From positions 2,075,873 through 2,139,872 of the forward strand of contig JAJEKV010000048.1 in assembly GCA_021234155.1 (NCBI GenBank): DNA of 64,000 nt. The letters run 5' to 3'. The notes beneath the pieces are model-generated. The model had not been told where the DNA came from, searched no databases, and was given only the letters and a program-made list of their open reading frames with translations. Each line of letters begins with the position of its first letter. Positions within the stretch are counted from its first letter, which is position 1. This DNA is from Isoetes taiwanensis (lineage: Eukaryota > Streptophyta > Lycopodiopsida > Isoetales > Isoetaceae). Positions 1 to 10,252 of this stretch are shown here, piece after piece. The position numbers were made by a program, and so were the translations under genes.

Positions 1-553
1 TGGGAAGCTGTCCATCATTCCAAACTATTGTGACTCTTCAAGCCTGGGAGGAGATGGCAAGCAGCACGCTATTATTTCATAGCGGTTTCCCCTTATCAAC
101 AAGGAAGAAAGAGTGAGTTTATTAACATCTGTGAAAGACTAGATAGACGAGACGAACATATGCATTTTAGCCCGGTCATTCTTTTCAATCATATTTGTAG
201 CTCTGGCATCTTTAAAATTTAATCTCCTTTCAGATACAAAATGGGGCTCTTGGCCTTGCTAATTATTGCTTGATAGGCAAGTTGCTGCTTGAATAATGTC
301 TTTTCATATCTTCTCTACATGCTGTAGGTGCTAAAAAGCCATACCTTTTATAGATGTCTTACCTATCTATGAAATATGTCAGGAAGAGTGTTAACAGCGG
401 ATGTAAAGATGAACTGTCCAATATTATTCCGACAATTCTAATAATTGTGCACTTCATTCTTAAATAGCAATATTTGATTTGGGGATCAAAATGGCACTTT
501 TAGATTCAAAATGCAGATGTCCTGCTTATTTTGTAAGAGATCATCTTGTGCAG
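1..553 (+). other. Intron and upstream sequence of the BIG5-like gene, no exon supported
   Basis: This stretch lies directly upstream of the first recognisable exon (554), whose splice acceptor ends in CAG at 551-553. In the BIG5 family the preceding exon should encode a short conserved helix just before the Sec7 domain, and I do not see that sequence in any frame here. The region is therefore best read as part of an intron longer than 553 bp, much longer than the other introns of this gene. A 26-codon open stretch near positions 3-80 is too short and unmatched to call. Confidence 0.5.
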
Positions 554-3500
554 TTTAATCGAAGGCCTAGCAAAGGTATTGAGCTTCTTGTTTCAAATAA
601 ATTGGTTTCTGCCGAGCCTGTAGCAGTGGCCCAGTTTCTCAAGTCAACACCTGGGCTTGATAAGGTATGCCCTTGAAAATACATTTATTTGGCATTCTAT
701 AGCTTCAATAAGTGTAGAAGTTTTGCAGGCGATGGTTGGAGATTACCTAGGTCAACATGAGGAGTTTCAAATTTCAGTGATGCATGCTTTTGTAAACAGT
801 ATGAACTTTCAAGACATGAAATTCGATCTTGCAATCAGAGAGTTTTTGAAAGGGTTTCGTCTTCCTGGAGAGGCCCAAAAGATAGATAGGATTATGGAGA
901 AATTTGCTGAACGGTATTGTCCTTACAATCTTTATGTATTTAGCAATTTGTGTTTTCTTATATCCAATATATGCTGCAGTTATTGCCATGATAATCCTGG
1001 ATTATTCAAGAATGCCGATACAGCATATGTGCTTGCCTATGCAATCATATTGCTTAATACAGATGCTCATAATCCAATGGTATGGCCTAAAATGTCAAAA
1101 TCAGAGTTTGTACGGATGAATTCAGGAACTGAATCAGAAGAGCAGGCCCCACAACAACTTCTTGAAGAGATTTATGATTCAATAGTTAAAGATGAAATAA
1201 AAATGAAGGATGACAATGGGAGGAAGAAATTAGATTCAGAAGAAAAGGGCAGATTAGTTACTATTCTAAATCTTGGGTTTTCCAGAAGAAAAAGTAATGC
1301 AGATGCAAAACAGGAACATGAGGACATTATTAGACGAACACAAGCTCTGTTTAGAAAAGGTGGGGTCAAGAGGGGTGTTTTCTACCGGGCAACACATGTT
1401 GAACTTGCCAGACCAATGCTGGAAGCTGTAGGATGGCCGTTACTTGCGGCATTTTCTGTTACAATGGAGGACAGTGACAACAAGCCTAGAGTTTCTTTGT
1501 GTATGGAGGGATTTCGTTGTGGTATTCATCTTACAGAAGTCCTTGGCATGGATACAATGCGTTATGCTTTCTTGACATCACTTATACGGTAATAATGTTG
1601 ATACTTTTTTATTCTAGCACTAACTTGAATTTCTTGTCACTTATTCCAATGTGGTATCTTGCAGCTTTACATTTCTTCATGCTCCAAAAGAAATGCGGGG
1701 TAAGAATGTTGAAGTTCTCAAGACTTTGCTTGCACTTAGCGAAAATGAGCCAAATGCACTGCGCGACACTTGGAATGCTGTCCTGGAATGTATTTCTAGG
1801 CTTGAGTATATCACATCTTCACCTACTATTTTAGCAACATTAATGCATGGTTCAAACCAAATATCAAGGGATGCTCTCGCTCAATCTCTCATTGAGCTTA
1901 CTGGGAAGCCAATCGAGCAAGTGTTTGTCAATAGTTCCAAATTTCCAAGCGATGTAATTGTTGAGTTCTTTACTGCACTATGTGGGGTTTCCGCAGAAGA
2001 ACTGAAGCAAAATCCCCCACGAGTTTTCAGTCTGCAGAAACTTGTAGAAATTAGCTATTATAATATGGCTCGGATACGTATGGTGAGGTTAATCCCTATA
2101 GAAATTTGCTCAAAGTAAGTTTTGCATGGGTGGTGCTAATGCTATGAAAAATTTCAGGTCTGGGGCCGGATATGGCTTGTTCTATCCCAGCACTTTGTAT
2201 CTGCTGGGAGTCACCAAGATGAAAAGATAGCTATGTATGCAATAGATTCATTGAGACAGCTGGGAATGAAATATCTTGAAAGAGTCGAATTAGCCAACTT
2301 TACTTTCCAAAATGATATCTTGAAACCTTTTGTTGTTCTTATGCGAAATAGTCGGCGTGCAGTTATCCGTGGTCTTATAGTTGATTGCATTGTACAGGTA
2401 TCATCTTTTCCTAATAGTCATATCTGACAGGAACTTTATTGACCTGTAAATTCAAGCAGATGATCAAGTCCAAAGTTGGAAATATTCGATCAGGTTGGAA
2501 AAGTGTCTTCATGATATTTACAACAGCAGCATTTGATGACACAGAATCAATTGCAGATCTTGCATTTGAGAGTGTGGAACAGGGTATTTGCTTATTCCGA
2601 ACTATGAAATGTTGTTGTTCTTCCAGTCATCTTATTATGTATCTCCCTATTGCAGTTGTCTTAGAACATTTTGACCAGGTGGCTGGAGACTGCTTCATGG
2701 ATTGTGTAAATTGCCTCATAGCATTTGCAAATAACAAAATCAGTTCCCGCACAAGCTTAAAATCAATTGCTCTACTCCGAATATGCGAAGATAGACTTGC
2801 AGAGGTATAGACTCCAATTCAAGAACAATGTTAAAACAGATAATTTAAATGATGATGTTAAATAAGGATGTCATTCAGTTCCTCTGAAATGGTAACAAGT
2901 GCTTGTAGAATACCAAAGCATTGGTCTCTCAGATGCATTCCCTCCCTCTCCCCCTCCCTCCACCCCTCTCTGCTTTCTGGGAGCTTACTTAGTGCTTTCC
3001 AGGGTCATGTCCCAGGTGGCGATTCCAAGTGTGTTGAGACCATTGGTAGTGGTGTTGACCTTGAAGTCGTGGAATATTATTGGTTCCCCATGCTAGCTGG
3101 GCTGTCTGATCTCACCTCTGACCCAAGATTGGAAGTCAGAAACTGTGCTTTGGAGGTTTTATTTGACCTGTTGAATGAGAGAGGGCATAAATTCTCTGCC
3201 TCTTTTTGGGAGAGTGTGTTTCACAGGGTGCTCTTTCCAATATTTGATTACGTCCGGCATGCTGGAAAAGATGGCGAGAAAACAGCATCAGCGGATCAGT
3301 GGCTTCGTGAAACATGCATTCATTCTCTTCAATTGCTCTGTGATTTATTTAGCAATTTCTATAAGGTTTTGATCCCTTTCCCACTTTGACCTTCTGTACT
3401 ATTTTGGCGGTTGCATTAACTCTAAGGGGCCTCCTTTTGCTATTCAGGAAGTATCATTTCTTTTGCCTTCACTTCTTGGTTTGCTGCTGGATTGTGCAAC

Positions 3501-5403
3501 AAGACCTGATCAAGCACTGGCGTCCATTTCGGTTGGTGCTCTTGTAAGGCTTACAGAAGTTGGGGGTCATCAGTTTACGGAGAAGGACTGGTCTACACTT
3601 TTGGAAAGCATCAAGTTCATGCTCTTTCCATATGCCTCTCTACATTTTGTAATGAAGTTTCATGTTATATGATCCACATCTGCACCTTCTTACTTGTTTA
3701 ACCTCTTTTTCTGCTAGCAATGTATGCTATACAACTCAGCCAGTGGAGCTATTGAATCCAGAACATGCATTTGGTTATACATCAGACTATGCATCAAAGA
3801 AAATGGGAGTTGGAACCCTCCCTATTAAGAGTCACCAAGCAGCTGAAGGAGCATATTCAGATGTTGAGAGTTTAGAAAACTATGAGAGTGGTGTTGGAAC
3901 ACCGACAAGCTCAAGCAATGGGGTTGTGTCAAAGTCTAGCCAAAGACTGAGCCTTGATACCCGAGATGGTGATTATCAAGAAACAGAAGGTTTGGAAGCA
4001 CATTAGGAAGTTATATTCAGAATAGATGCAACACATGACATGCTCATCACAGTGATTGTTTTCTGAATCCAGTATCATCTCTTTCACCTTTAAAAGATAA
4101 TAAGCATACTAGTAATGGACCAGCATCCAAGAGTCTGTCCTCCAGGGGGTTCATGGGCAATATGATGGACACCTTGCTCTTGAAAAACTTGACTTTTAAG
4201 TCAAAGAATGTGTCTGGTGATGTGCCAATGCCCACTCCACCTAAGGTAGGGTTGTGCAGTGAACTGATTTTTCCGAACTGTTTTGTGAAACAATGTTCTT
4301 ATGCAATATATTAATACCTAGGAGCATGACATGGAAGATGAAAACCAGTTAGAACCTGAAGAGGATAATCCTTTACTCCAAAGTATACGAAGCAAGTGCC
4401 TTATACAACTGTTACTTCTAGGTGCTATTGACAGCCTCCAGGTAAAGTGTGGTTCTAGTAACCATGAATGCATACCCAATTATTCAGAGCTTGCATTTCT
4501 ATTCGTGCAGCTCCATAATTCTGTATATGTTCGGTCTCATAGATCCTATAGGTCTCCCGTAGATGTTTACTAAATCTTTCTTTCTTTCTTTCTATTTACA
4601 GAGAAAACATTGGTTACTTTTGAAGCCTTCTCACAAAATCTTAATTATGGATACTCTCTTGTCCATGGTGGACTTCGCTTCATCGTATAACTCAGATGCA
4701 AGCCTGCGCTTTCGCATGCAACAGTTTTCAGGGGAGAGGTAACTAGCTATTTGTTGACCTGGTTGCTAGCTTTTTACTTAGTGTCTTTTGGCTTCCAGAC
4801 CACCTCCTAATTTGCTTCGACAAGAAATTGAGGCAACACAACTCTACTTATCAGTCTTAACACGAGCAGCTAGTTTTATTGATGGGAATGACAGCAAGCA
4901 TGCTGAACATGACTTGGTTGACCAAGAGTACAAAGCAGTTTCAAGCGAGGAAGACAAACTAAGAGAGGAGGCTGAACGGCGCCTTATTACATTTTTTTCG
5001 CACATTCTAAAAGATGCAGTGAATCTTGAGGCTGGAGCTGGTGAAGTTGTTCAGGCAGAAGCCCACCGTTCCCTTAGCTTGCGTTCTTCTGTTATCGTGA
5101 AGGTAGTGAAACCCATTCTCTTTGATTATCCTAGTGTTCTCTATGATTTCAAATGGTGGTTTTTATGCTTCAGGTTCTAAATGCAATGTCTAAACTGGAT
5201 ATTAAGATCTTTAAACGACATCTATCTGAGTTTTATCCATACTTCACAAAATTGATCTGCAGTAGCCAGGTACAAACTCAACCCAAATTTCTATCTACCC
5301 TTTTACCATATGTTATACTAACATAGAAATTCTTGTGTAGATGGACGTGCGCAGGGCACTGGGCGATCTTTTCAAATCCCGGCTGGTTGCACTTTTACCA
5401 TAG
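554..5403 (+). CDS. BIG5: BIG5/BEN1/MIN7-class ARF guanine-nucleotide exchange factor (Sec7 family), 5'-partial
   Basis: Large ARF-GEF that catalyses GDP-GTP exchange on ARF GTPases at the trans-Golgi network/early endosome; the Arabidopsis orthologue acts in vesicle traffic, PIN recycling and immunity. Exons: 554-664, 729-913, 980-1588, 1665-2082, 2158-2397, 2460-2583, 2656-2804, 3003-3365, 3448-3614, 3718-3989, 4073-4245, 4322-4441, 4602-4738, 4799-5102, 5174-5269, 5341-5403. They sum to 3,531 nt (1,176 residues plus stop) with GT-AG introns and consistent phases. The Sec7 domain covers about residues 1-176; the catalytic glutamate is in [11 protein letters not shown] (codon 870-872). In the brefeldin-A contact positions (ARNO 190/191/198/208) I read Y, A, D, M, three of the four residues of the sensitive set. 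HDS regions follow, and the C-terminus is [11 protein letters not shown]...LLP. Close similarity to Arabidopsis BIG5, rather than BIG1-4, includes [17 protein letters not shown] and [11 protein letters not shown]. The DCB and HUS domains lie off the left edge. Confidence 0.95.
914..979 (+). other. 66-bp in-frame intron of BIG5 (possible retained intron)
   Basis: Splicing GAACG|GT to CAG|TTATTGCC restores the family reading [11 protein letters not shown] inside the Sec7 domain. The intron is 66 bp, divisible by three, and has no in-frame stop, so a retained transcript would insert 22 residues without shifting the frame. The insert would be rich in Cys, Leu and Ile and would sit just after the catalytic motif, so it would probably disturb exchange activity. 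Spliced use is well supported by family conservation; retention is inference. Confidence 0.85.
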
Positions 5404-5640
5404 TTTTGCAGATTTACTTGGGGATATATATTTTTACTGGGAAAGGCTCCTTCTCATTGGCACTTCAATGTTGTGCATTTGCAACTATAGCCCAGGTGAA
5501 TGTGAGCCTTTGAAAAAGCGGAGCATGAGGTAAATATGCCTAGTCAACTATGTTTGGAAGCCTATCAGGTTCAATTTACTACTTAATTTGGCAAATCGTT
5601 TTGCTTCTCTGTAATAAATATTGAATTGAGGACCTGTTTC
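5404..5640 (+). other. BIG5 3' UTR with candidate poly(A) signal
   Basis: Sequence after the BIG5 stop codon (TAG, 5401-5403). A canonical AATAAA occurs at 5613-5618, about 210 bp past the stop, a plausible cleavage signal. A second AATAAA lies at 6001-6006. The exact 3' end cannot be set without transcripts. From 5640 to 6193 I see no other feature. Confidence 0.5.
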
Positions 5641-6195
5641 CTCCTCATATTGGGCCCTCCAGATGCAGGTATGGCATGTACGAAATCGTGCTCATTTGGC
5701 AGTCAGTTCAATATCAGAATATGGGGACATTGTCTGTGAACTGACCACTTTCAGCACATAAGGGGCTAATAAGAAATGGAATGTGCCCATGCTCCCTTAT
5801 AGCATGTATACAAAGATCACCTATGGTCGAAGCTCATTGGCTATATTCATCAAATGGAGAAAAGCAAAGTTATTCCAAATTTTTGCATCCTTGTCTTCCA
5901 GCATTTTATTTGGGCTTGATCTCGGGAATGGTGATCTCGCTCATTTTATCTCATTTGTGCTTTGCTTTCAACAAACTTTTTTTCCTCTTCCCAGATAATT
6001 AATAAATATGGGCTACAGCTTGTGATTTATTACCAAAGGCTTTCTGTTTTAACAAGTTCTTTTGGCTCTAACTAGGTTGGAAAATATCTAACCTTGCCTT
6101 CCCTATTGAGCTATATTATGTTTTGCAGCAACTGCTTTGAAAACAATGATTAAATAACAACCACTTTTACTTTAAAACCTAGTTGCGTTGGTCTA

Positions 6196-6644
6196 GGGGA
6201 GGGTGCCCTTCTTCCACTCACTCCCTTTCAAATGGCCCAATTTTTGCCCCTTAATTGCCCACTTTTTGTCCTTTAATAACCCACCTTGGTCCTCCTTTGC
6301 TCTTTAGTAGCCCACTTTTGCCCTTTAATAGCCCACCTTAAGAGCTATTGGAAATTGAACTAGATGCATGGTCCATTGTTGGGCATTGGTGGTCTAATGA
6401 AGGTCAAGTGAGCATTTGGTGGTCCATTGAAGGGCATTTTGTGGTCTATTGGGGTTAAAATAACAATAGAACTTGAAGTCTCATAGCGAGCTTCTAATTT
6501 ATCAAAACAACTCGTGTTTAGTCTCATTTGAAAGTTAAACTTTGAGATTTTATTATGCTCTATCAAAATAGGAGATTAAAAAAAATTAAACCCATTATAA
6601 TAAAGTTTTAACCCTTAAGTGGGTACTTTATAGGCACCCTCCTC
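6196..6644. mobile_element. MITE-like element with short terminal inverted repeats and TA duplication
   Basis: The left end GGGGAGGGTGCC and the right end GGCACCCTCCTC form a 12-bp inverted repeat with one mismatch. TA dinucleotides flank both ends (6194-6195, 6645-6646), as expected for a TA target-site duplication. The element is about 449 bp, AT-rich inside and has no coding capacity, which fits a mariner/Stowaway-type non-autonomous element in size and TSD, although the terminal sequence is not the Stowaway consensus. The left interior contains about four imperfect copies of a unit resembling TTTAATAGCCCACTTTTGCCC split by short spacers. Confidence 0.55.
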
Positions 6645-7402
6645 TACTTGCAGAGGTGATTGAGAACACACAGAAATTTGAATTTAGCTTATCTGGTTGA
6701 GAACATTTTTAGAATCAACTTGTATTTTTTATTTCTCAAAATGCCCCTAATTTTGGGACAAATAAATTTTACAGCAGTGAGGGATCACATTAGATAGATA
6801 ATACCTTTTACGTCATACCACATGGCATAAAGGATAAGCTTTTATTCCATTCTTATCAGCTCCAATTCATTGTTAAAATCTAGGGTGGTGGTAGTCTAAT
6901 TAATGTTTTCTCTAAGTTCCCTCGAACCTAAAATGGATATTCAAAAATGAATTCGTTATGTGTAAATGGTCAATAACAAACTAGGAATACATAATGGAAG
7001 AACCCAATTGCAACCAATAACTTGTTTAGATTTTATTCACAAGATTTGGCACCATGTTTAGATGTTCAGGATTTGACACCACATTCAGATCTTCATGTCT
7101 CCCCAAACTGGTTAGATCTTGCAAGGATCAGGCTTGGAAAGGTCAAGACTTAACAACCAGATGCCCATTGAACGCAATGCAGATCAATTATTTGCAACTT
7201 GAGTTATGGACCACAATAAGAGCTATGGACATTGATCCCAAAAGAAACTTTACCAAACCCTTTACACTGAAACCTTGTTAAAAATATGCTAATACCTTGT
7301 TACTTGGAAGTATGATATAGCCTCGACTCATATTAATTAGGAACTATATCAACCTTGTAATAGACCTCTTAAATAAAAAACCGAAGGATCCTTGCCATAG
7401 GT

Positions 7403-7643
7403 GTAGAGTTGATATAGACCTAGTGATGCCTAAGATTTGTGCACTTTGGTCAGGGTTCAAACCCTGCCTTAGATGTCATTTCTTGATGGGAGTTACTAAG
7501 GGTTATATTAATGATGAACCCCGACGTAGTAGAACTTTCTGTTGATACATGTTCATTATGGTCCATTTAGCGCAACTCGATATGGATAGGATATATAGGT
7601 GTCTACTAGACTTGGTTGTCTGGTGACTTCCTAATATGGACCT
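7403..7643 (+). mobile_element. tRNA-derived SINE-like element, copy 1
   Basis: About 240 bp sharing most of its length with copy 2 at 7731-8030. It contains a perfect RNA polymerase III B box, GGTTCAAACCC at 7454-7464, inside a T-arm-like stem-loop (CAGGG, loop, CCCTG). The A-box region is degenerate compared with copy 2. The body ends at CTAATATGGACCT, after which the two copies diverge, with an A-rich flank here. No protein is encoded. I cannot assign a named plant SINE family. Confidence 0.55.
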
Positions 7644-7730
7644 TAAACAAAAAACATAAAAAATTCCTAAGGCGGGAGGTATCTCTTCCTGCAAAGTGTG
7701 CATATATCACAAAAGTTTTGCTCAACGGAT

Positions 7731-8030
7731 GTGTGGCGAGTTGGTATAGACCTATTGATGCCTAAGATTTGTGCACTTTGGTCAGGGATGCAAACCCTGC
7801 CTTAAATGTCATTTCTTAGTGGGAGTTGCTAGGGGTTATATTAATGATGAACCTCGACGTAGTAGAACTTTTTGTGGAGTTGCTAGGGGTTATGTTAATG
7901 ATGAACCTCGACGTAGTAGAACTTTTTGTTGATACATGTTCACTATAGTCCATTCGGCGCAACCCGATATGGATAGGATATCTAGGTGTCTACTAGACTT
8001 GGTTGTCTGGTGACTTCCTAATATGGACCT
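7731..8030 (+). mobile_element. tRNA-derived SINE-like element, copy 2, with internal 54-bp duplication
   Basis: This copy has an A-box match, TGGCGAGTTGG at 7734-7744 (the tRNA D-arm pattern TGGCnnAGTTGG with one base fewer). A degenerate B box, GGATGCAAACC, follows near 7786, at tRNA-like spacing of about 41 nt. It is longer than copy 1 because a block of about 54 bp beginning GAGTTGCTAGGGG is tandemly repeated at about 7825-7935. The shared 3' boundary is again CTAATATGGACCT. Confidence 0.55.
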
Positions 8031-8102
8031 CTTCACAATGATGGAACACCTCACAATAATCCCAACCTTGTAATAAAACCTTCAGCCTCAAACACCAAAG
8101 TA

Positions 8103-10252
8103 TCATTGCCATAGGTGTAGAGCATCTTCATTTTAGATGGTCATGATGCAAGCTAAGGACCACATGGATGCATCAATTATAGTAATCTTTTTTAAGATAA
8201 CTCCAAGATCCGAATTTAGAGTACAATGGATACGAGTGAGATCTCGAATAACATTGTTGAGACGAAATGGGAAATCAAGAAATAAACAAGTGCATGCCTA
8301 GGTTTATTTAAGCTGAATTCCCTAGGTTAGAAGCTTATGTATTGTAATTCACGCTACAATGTATATACAACATATAAACAAAAGTTGACTGGCGTTGAAT
8401 TTATGCAGTTTTGAATATATTTAAGGAGGGTGAAAACCATTCCAAATGAAATGTACCAAAGAGACTTTATTTAGAAGTTCTTTTATTGGACCTCTGCTTT
8501 GGGCAAGGCTTCATGCTTATGTCCCACTAAGAAAGCTAAGGGAAATGGTGCACTTGGTTTAGGTGAACCTGCTAGATAATATGCATTATTATAAAATCAT
8601 CCTTCACTTCAAGATAATAGAACATGATATGATCAAGTAAAACTAAAATCCAAAGTTCAATTATGCTTCATGTGTATCCTGGTGCTTGGCCGCTCTTGCG
8701 GCAGCAAGCCTTGCATCTGTGCGTGGCTTGGTTGGTGTGGCTGATTTGGAAGCGGCGGCGGTTGTGGATCTTTCAGGGGATTCAGCAGCATGCAGCCTCT
8801 CTGATTCCTCGACTCAGGTACAAGCTATTTCAAAGCTTTCTGGAGTTACCGGGATTAGTAGAGCGGAAGTTTGCCATTTGGCGGGACTTCTTGGGTGTTA
8901 TAGATGGTGATGGTCGGTTTGTACAGCAGTAGAGTTGCAGTTTTTCTGTGAGTTTATTGTGGAGTGTCGAGGTATCGCTGTCTCTTTGGGGCAGTTCTCC
9001 TTCCTCCGCACTTGCTTTGTAACATTGCCATTCTTTTAATATATTGATGACATAGTTCTTAAAAAAAAAAAAAAAGTAAGATTCACTTCATTCTAGTGTT
9101 GGCATAATAGTATTGATATTCTAAACTAGACACACAAAATTGATACAGAAAAGCATTGTCATTTGGCAAGAAATGCTTAAAAAAGGGAGGGTAGCTAGTA
9201 TTGAGAATCTCATAAGTAATTTGTATCTCCCAAACAACTCGATATAAGATAATAATAAAATTGCAAGCTTAACTTTGGAGCTTAATGAGTAAAGTAAGAT
9301 TGGAGAATGTGAAGAAAATTTTCCACTCGAAATGTCCTTTGCCAAATTAAGAAACAAAATTCTCTTACTTGTTTCAGGAAAAGCTTCCAAAATAATGATC
9401 CGAAAGTGAGAAACTTGTCTTGGGTATAGGTTAACAAAATATATCTCTGCCATAATGTTTTAGAGTATCTATAAGGAACATGCAAATGAAGCTTTAAACT
9501 AATCAATTTTAAATATCCCCAATGAAAATACCTTCCTTGCTAGAGGTACGTATAGCTAAATTTGAATTAACGGGGTGACTCTAGGCAACATCACTGGCAA
9601 AATGTTGTGAATGATATACGAAGAGGAATTTTGAGGCAATCTTGTTGCATCTTGGACCAGTTAAAATGTTTTCCATTCTAGGAACTTAATACTAAAACCT
9701 TTGAGCTTTGATTGTTCAGAAACTTGACTCCTAGACGTTGCATAGAGTAGAGTACATATAGTTAGAATTGATGATAATGAGTAGAATAATTCAGGGCAAT
9801 AAGACGGTCGATGATGACCTCTTAAGTTGAGAAATCTAGACACGTGAGAGTTAAAATTGTAGATTATTGCTAAATATGGTGAATATGATTTCATCTTCTT
9901 GATTGCAGCCAGTTTAGAATAAATAAAAAAAGGCATGCCAATACTATAACTCTTGAAAGAAGTACTGTATTGGAATGCATCCCAATTATTGGAGTTGTAT
10001 TATCATGCTGGCAATTATTGAATAATTTCGCAAAAATAATCACATTGTGAAGCGAAAGAATCAATCATCCTTTTTTATGAAGGCTCATGCTACGGTCTTC
10101 AGTGTTTTGCTGGACCAACACCTCCATTTGTGGGCCTGAAAGATAGAATAGAATAGAGGAGAAGTCAATTACAATCGATCATCCAAAATTAGCAAAGATA
10201 GATATTTCTAGTCTTAAAGACACCTTGGAGGCATCATAGATACCTTATTGTC
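8103..10252. repeat. 2.15-kb direct tandem duplication, unit 1
   Basis: The unit begins TCATTGCCATAGGTGTAGAG and is followed immediately by a nearly identical unit at 10253. Differences seen by eye are few: a 12-bp insertion in unit 2 near 10477, scattered substitutions, different poly(A) lengths, and a more diverged stretch near the right end. The unit carries a LINE-like 3' end and otherwise no recognisable gene. A related motif, TTGCCATAGGTGTAGAG, also occurs upstream at about 7392, so the unit boundary uses a sequence present elsewhere locally. Confidence 0.9.
8663..9075 (+). mobile_element. 5'-truncated LINE-like 3' end with poly(A) tail (unit 1)
   Basis: An open frame (8663-8932) ends in a Trp- and Arg-rich segment containing WLVWLIWKRRRLWIFQG. 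This resembles the C-terminal region of plant LINE ORF2 proteins. It is followed by about 130 bp of non-coding sequence and a 15-nt A run at 9061-9075. Truncated coding sequence, short 3' UTR and poly(A) is the usual form of a dead non-LTR insertion. The 5' end is not sharply defined. The repeated TTCACTTCA near 8600 and 9083 could be a target-site duplication but is short. Confidence 0.5.

Noticed and set aside
3-80. Possible last part of an upstream BIG5 exon
   Set aside because: Only 26 codons, no usable GT donor in the right place and no similarity to the expected pre-Sec7 sequence.
657-1592. Single 311-residue BIG5 exon
   Set aside because: It reads through two introns (the end of 665-728 and all of 914-979). 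Family conservation shows both are spliced.
7403-7470. Functional tRNA gene around the B box
   Set aside because: The T-arm is good, but there is no acceptor stem, no anticodon arm that folds, and the sequence continues into a repeated 3' body. A tRNA-derived SINE fits better.
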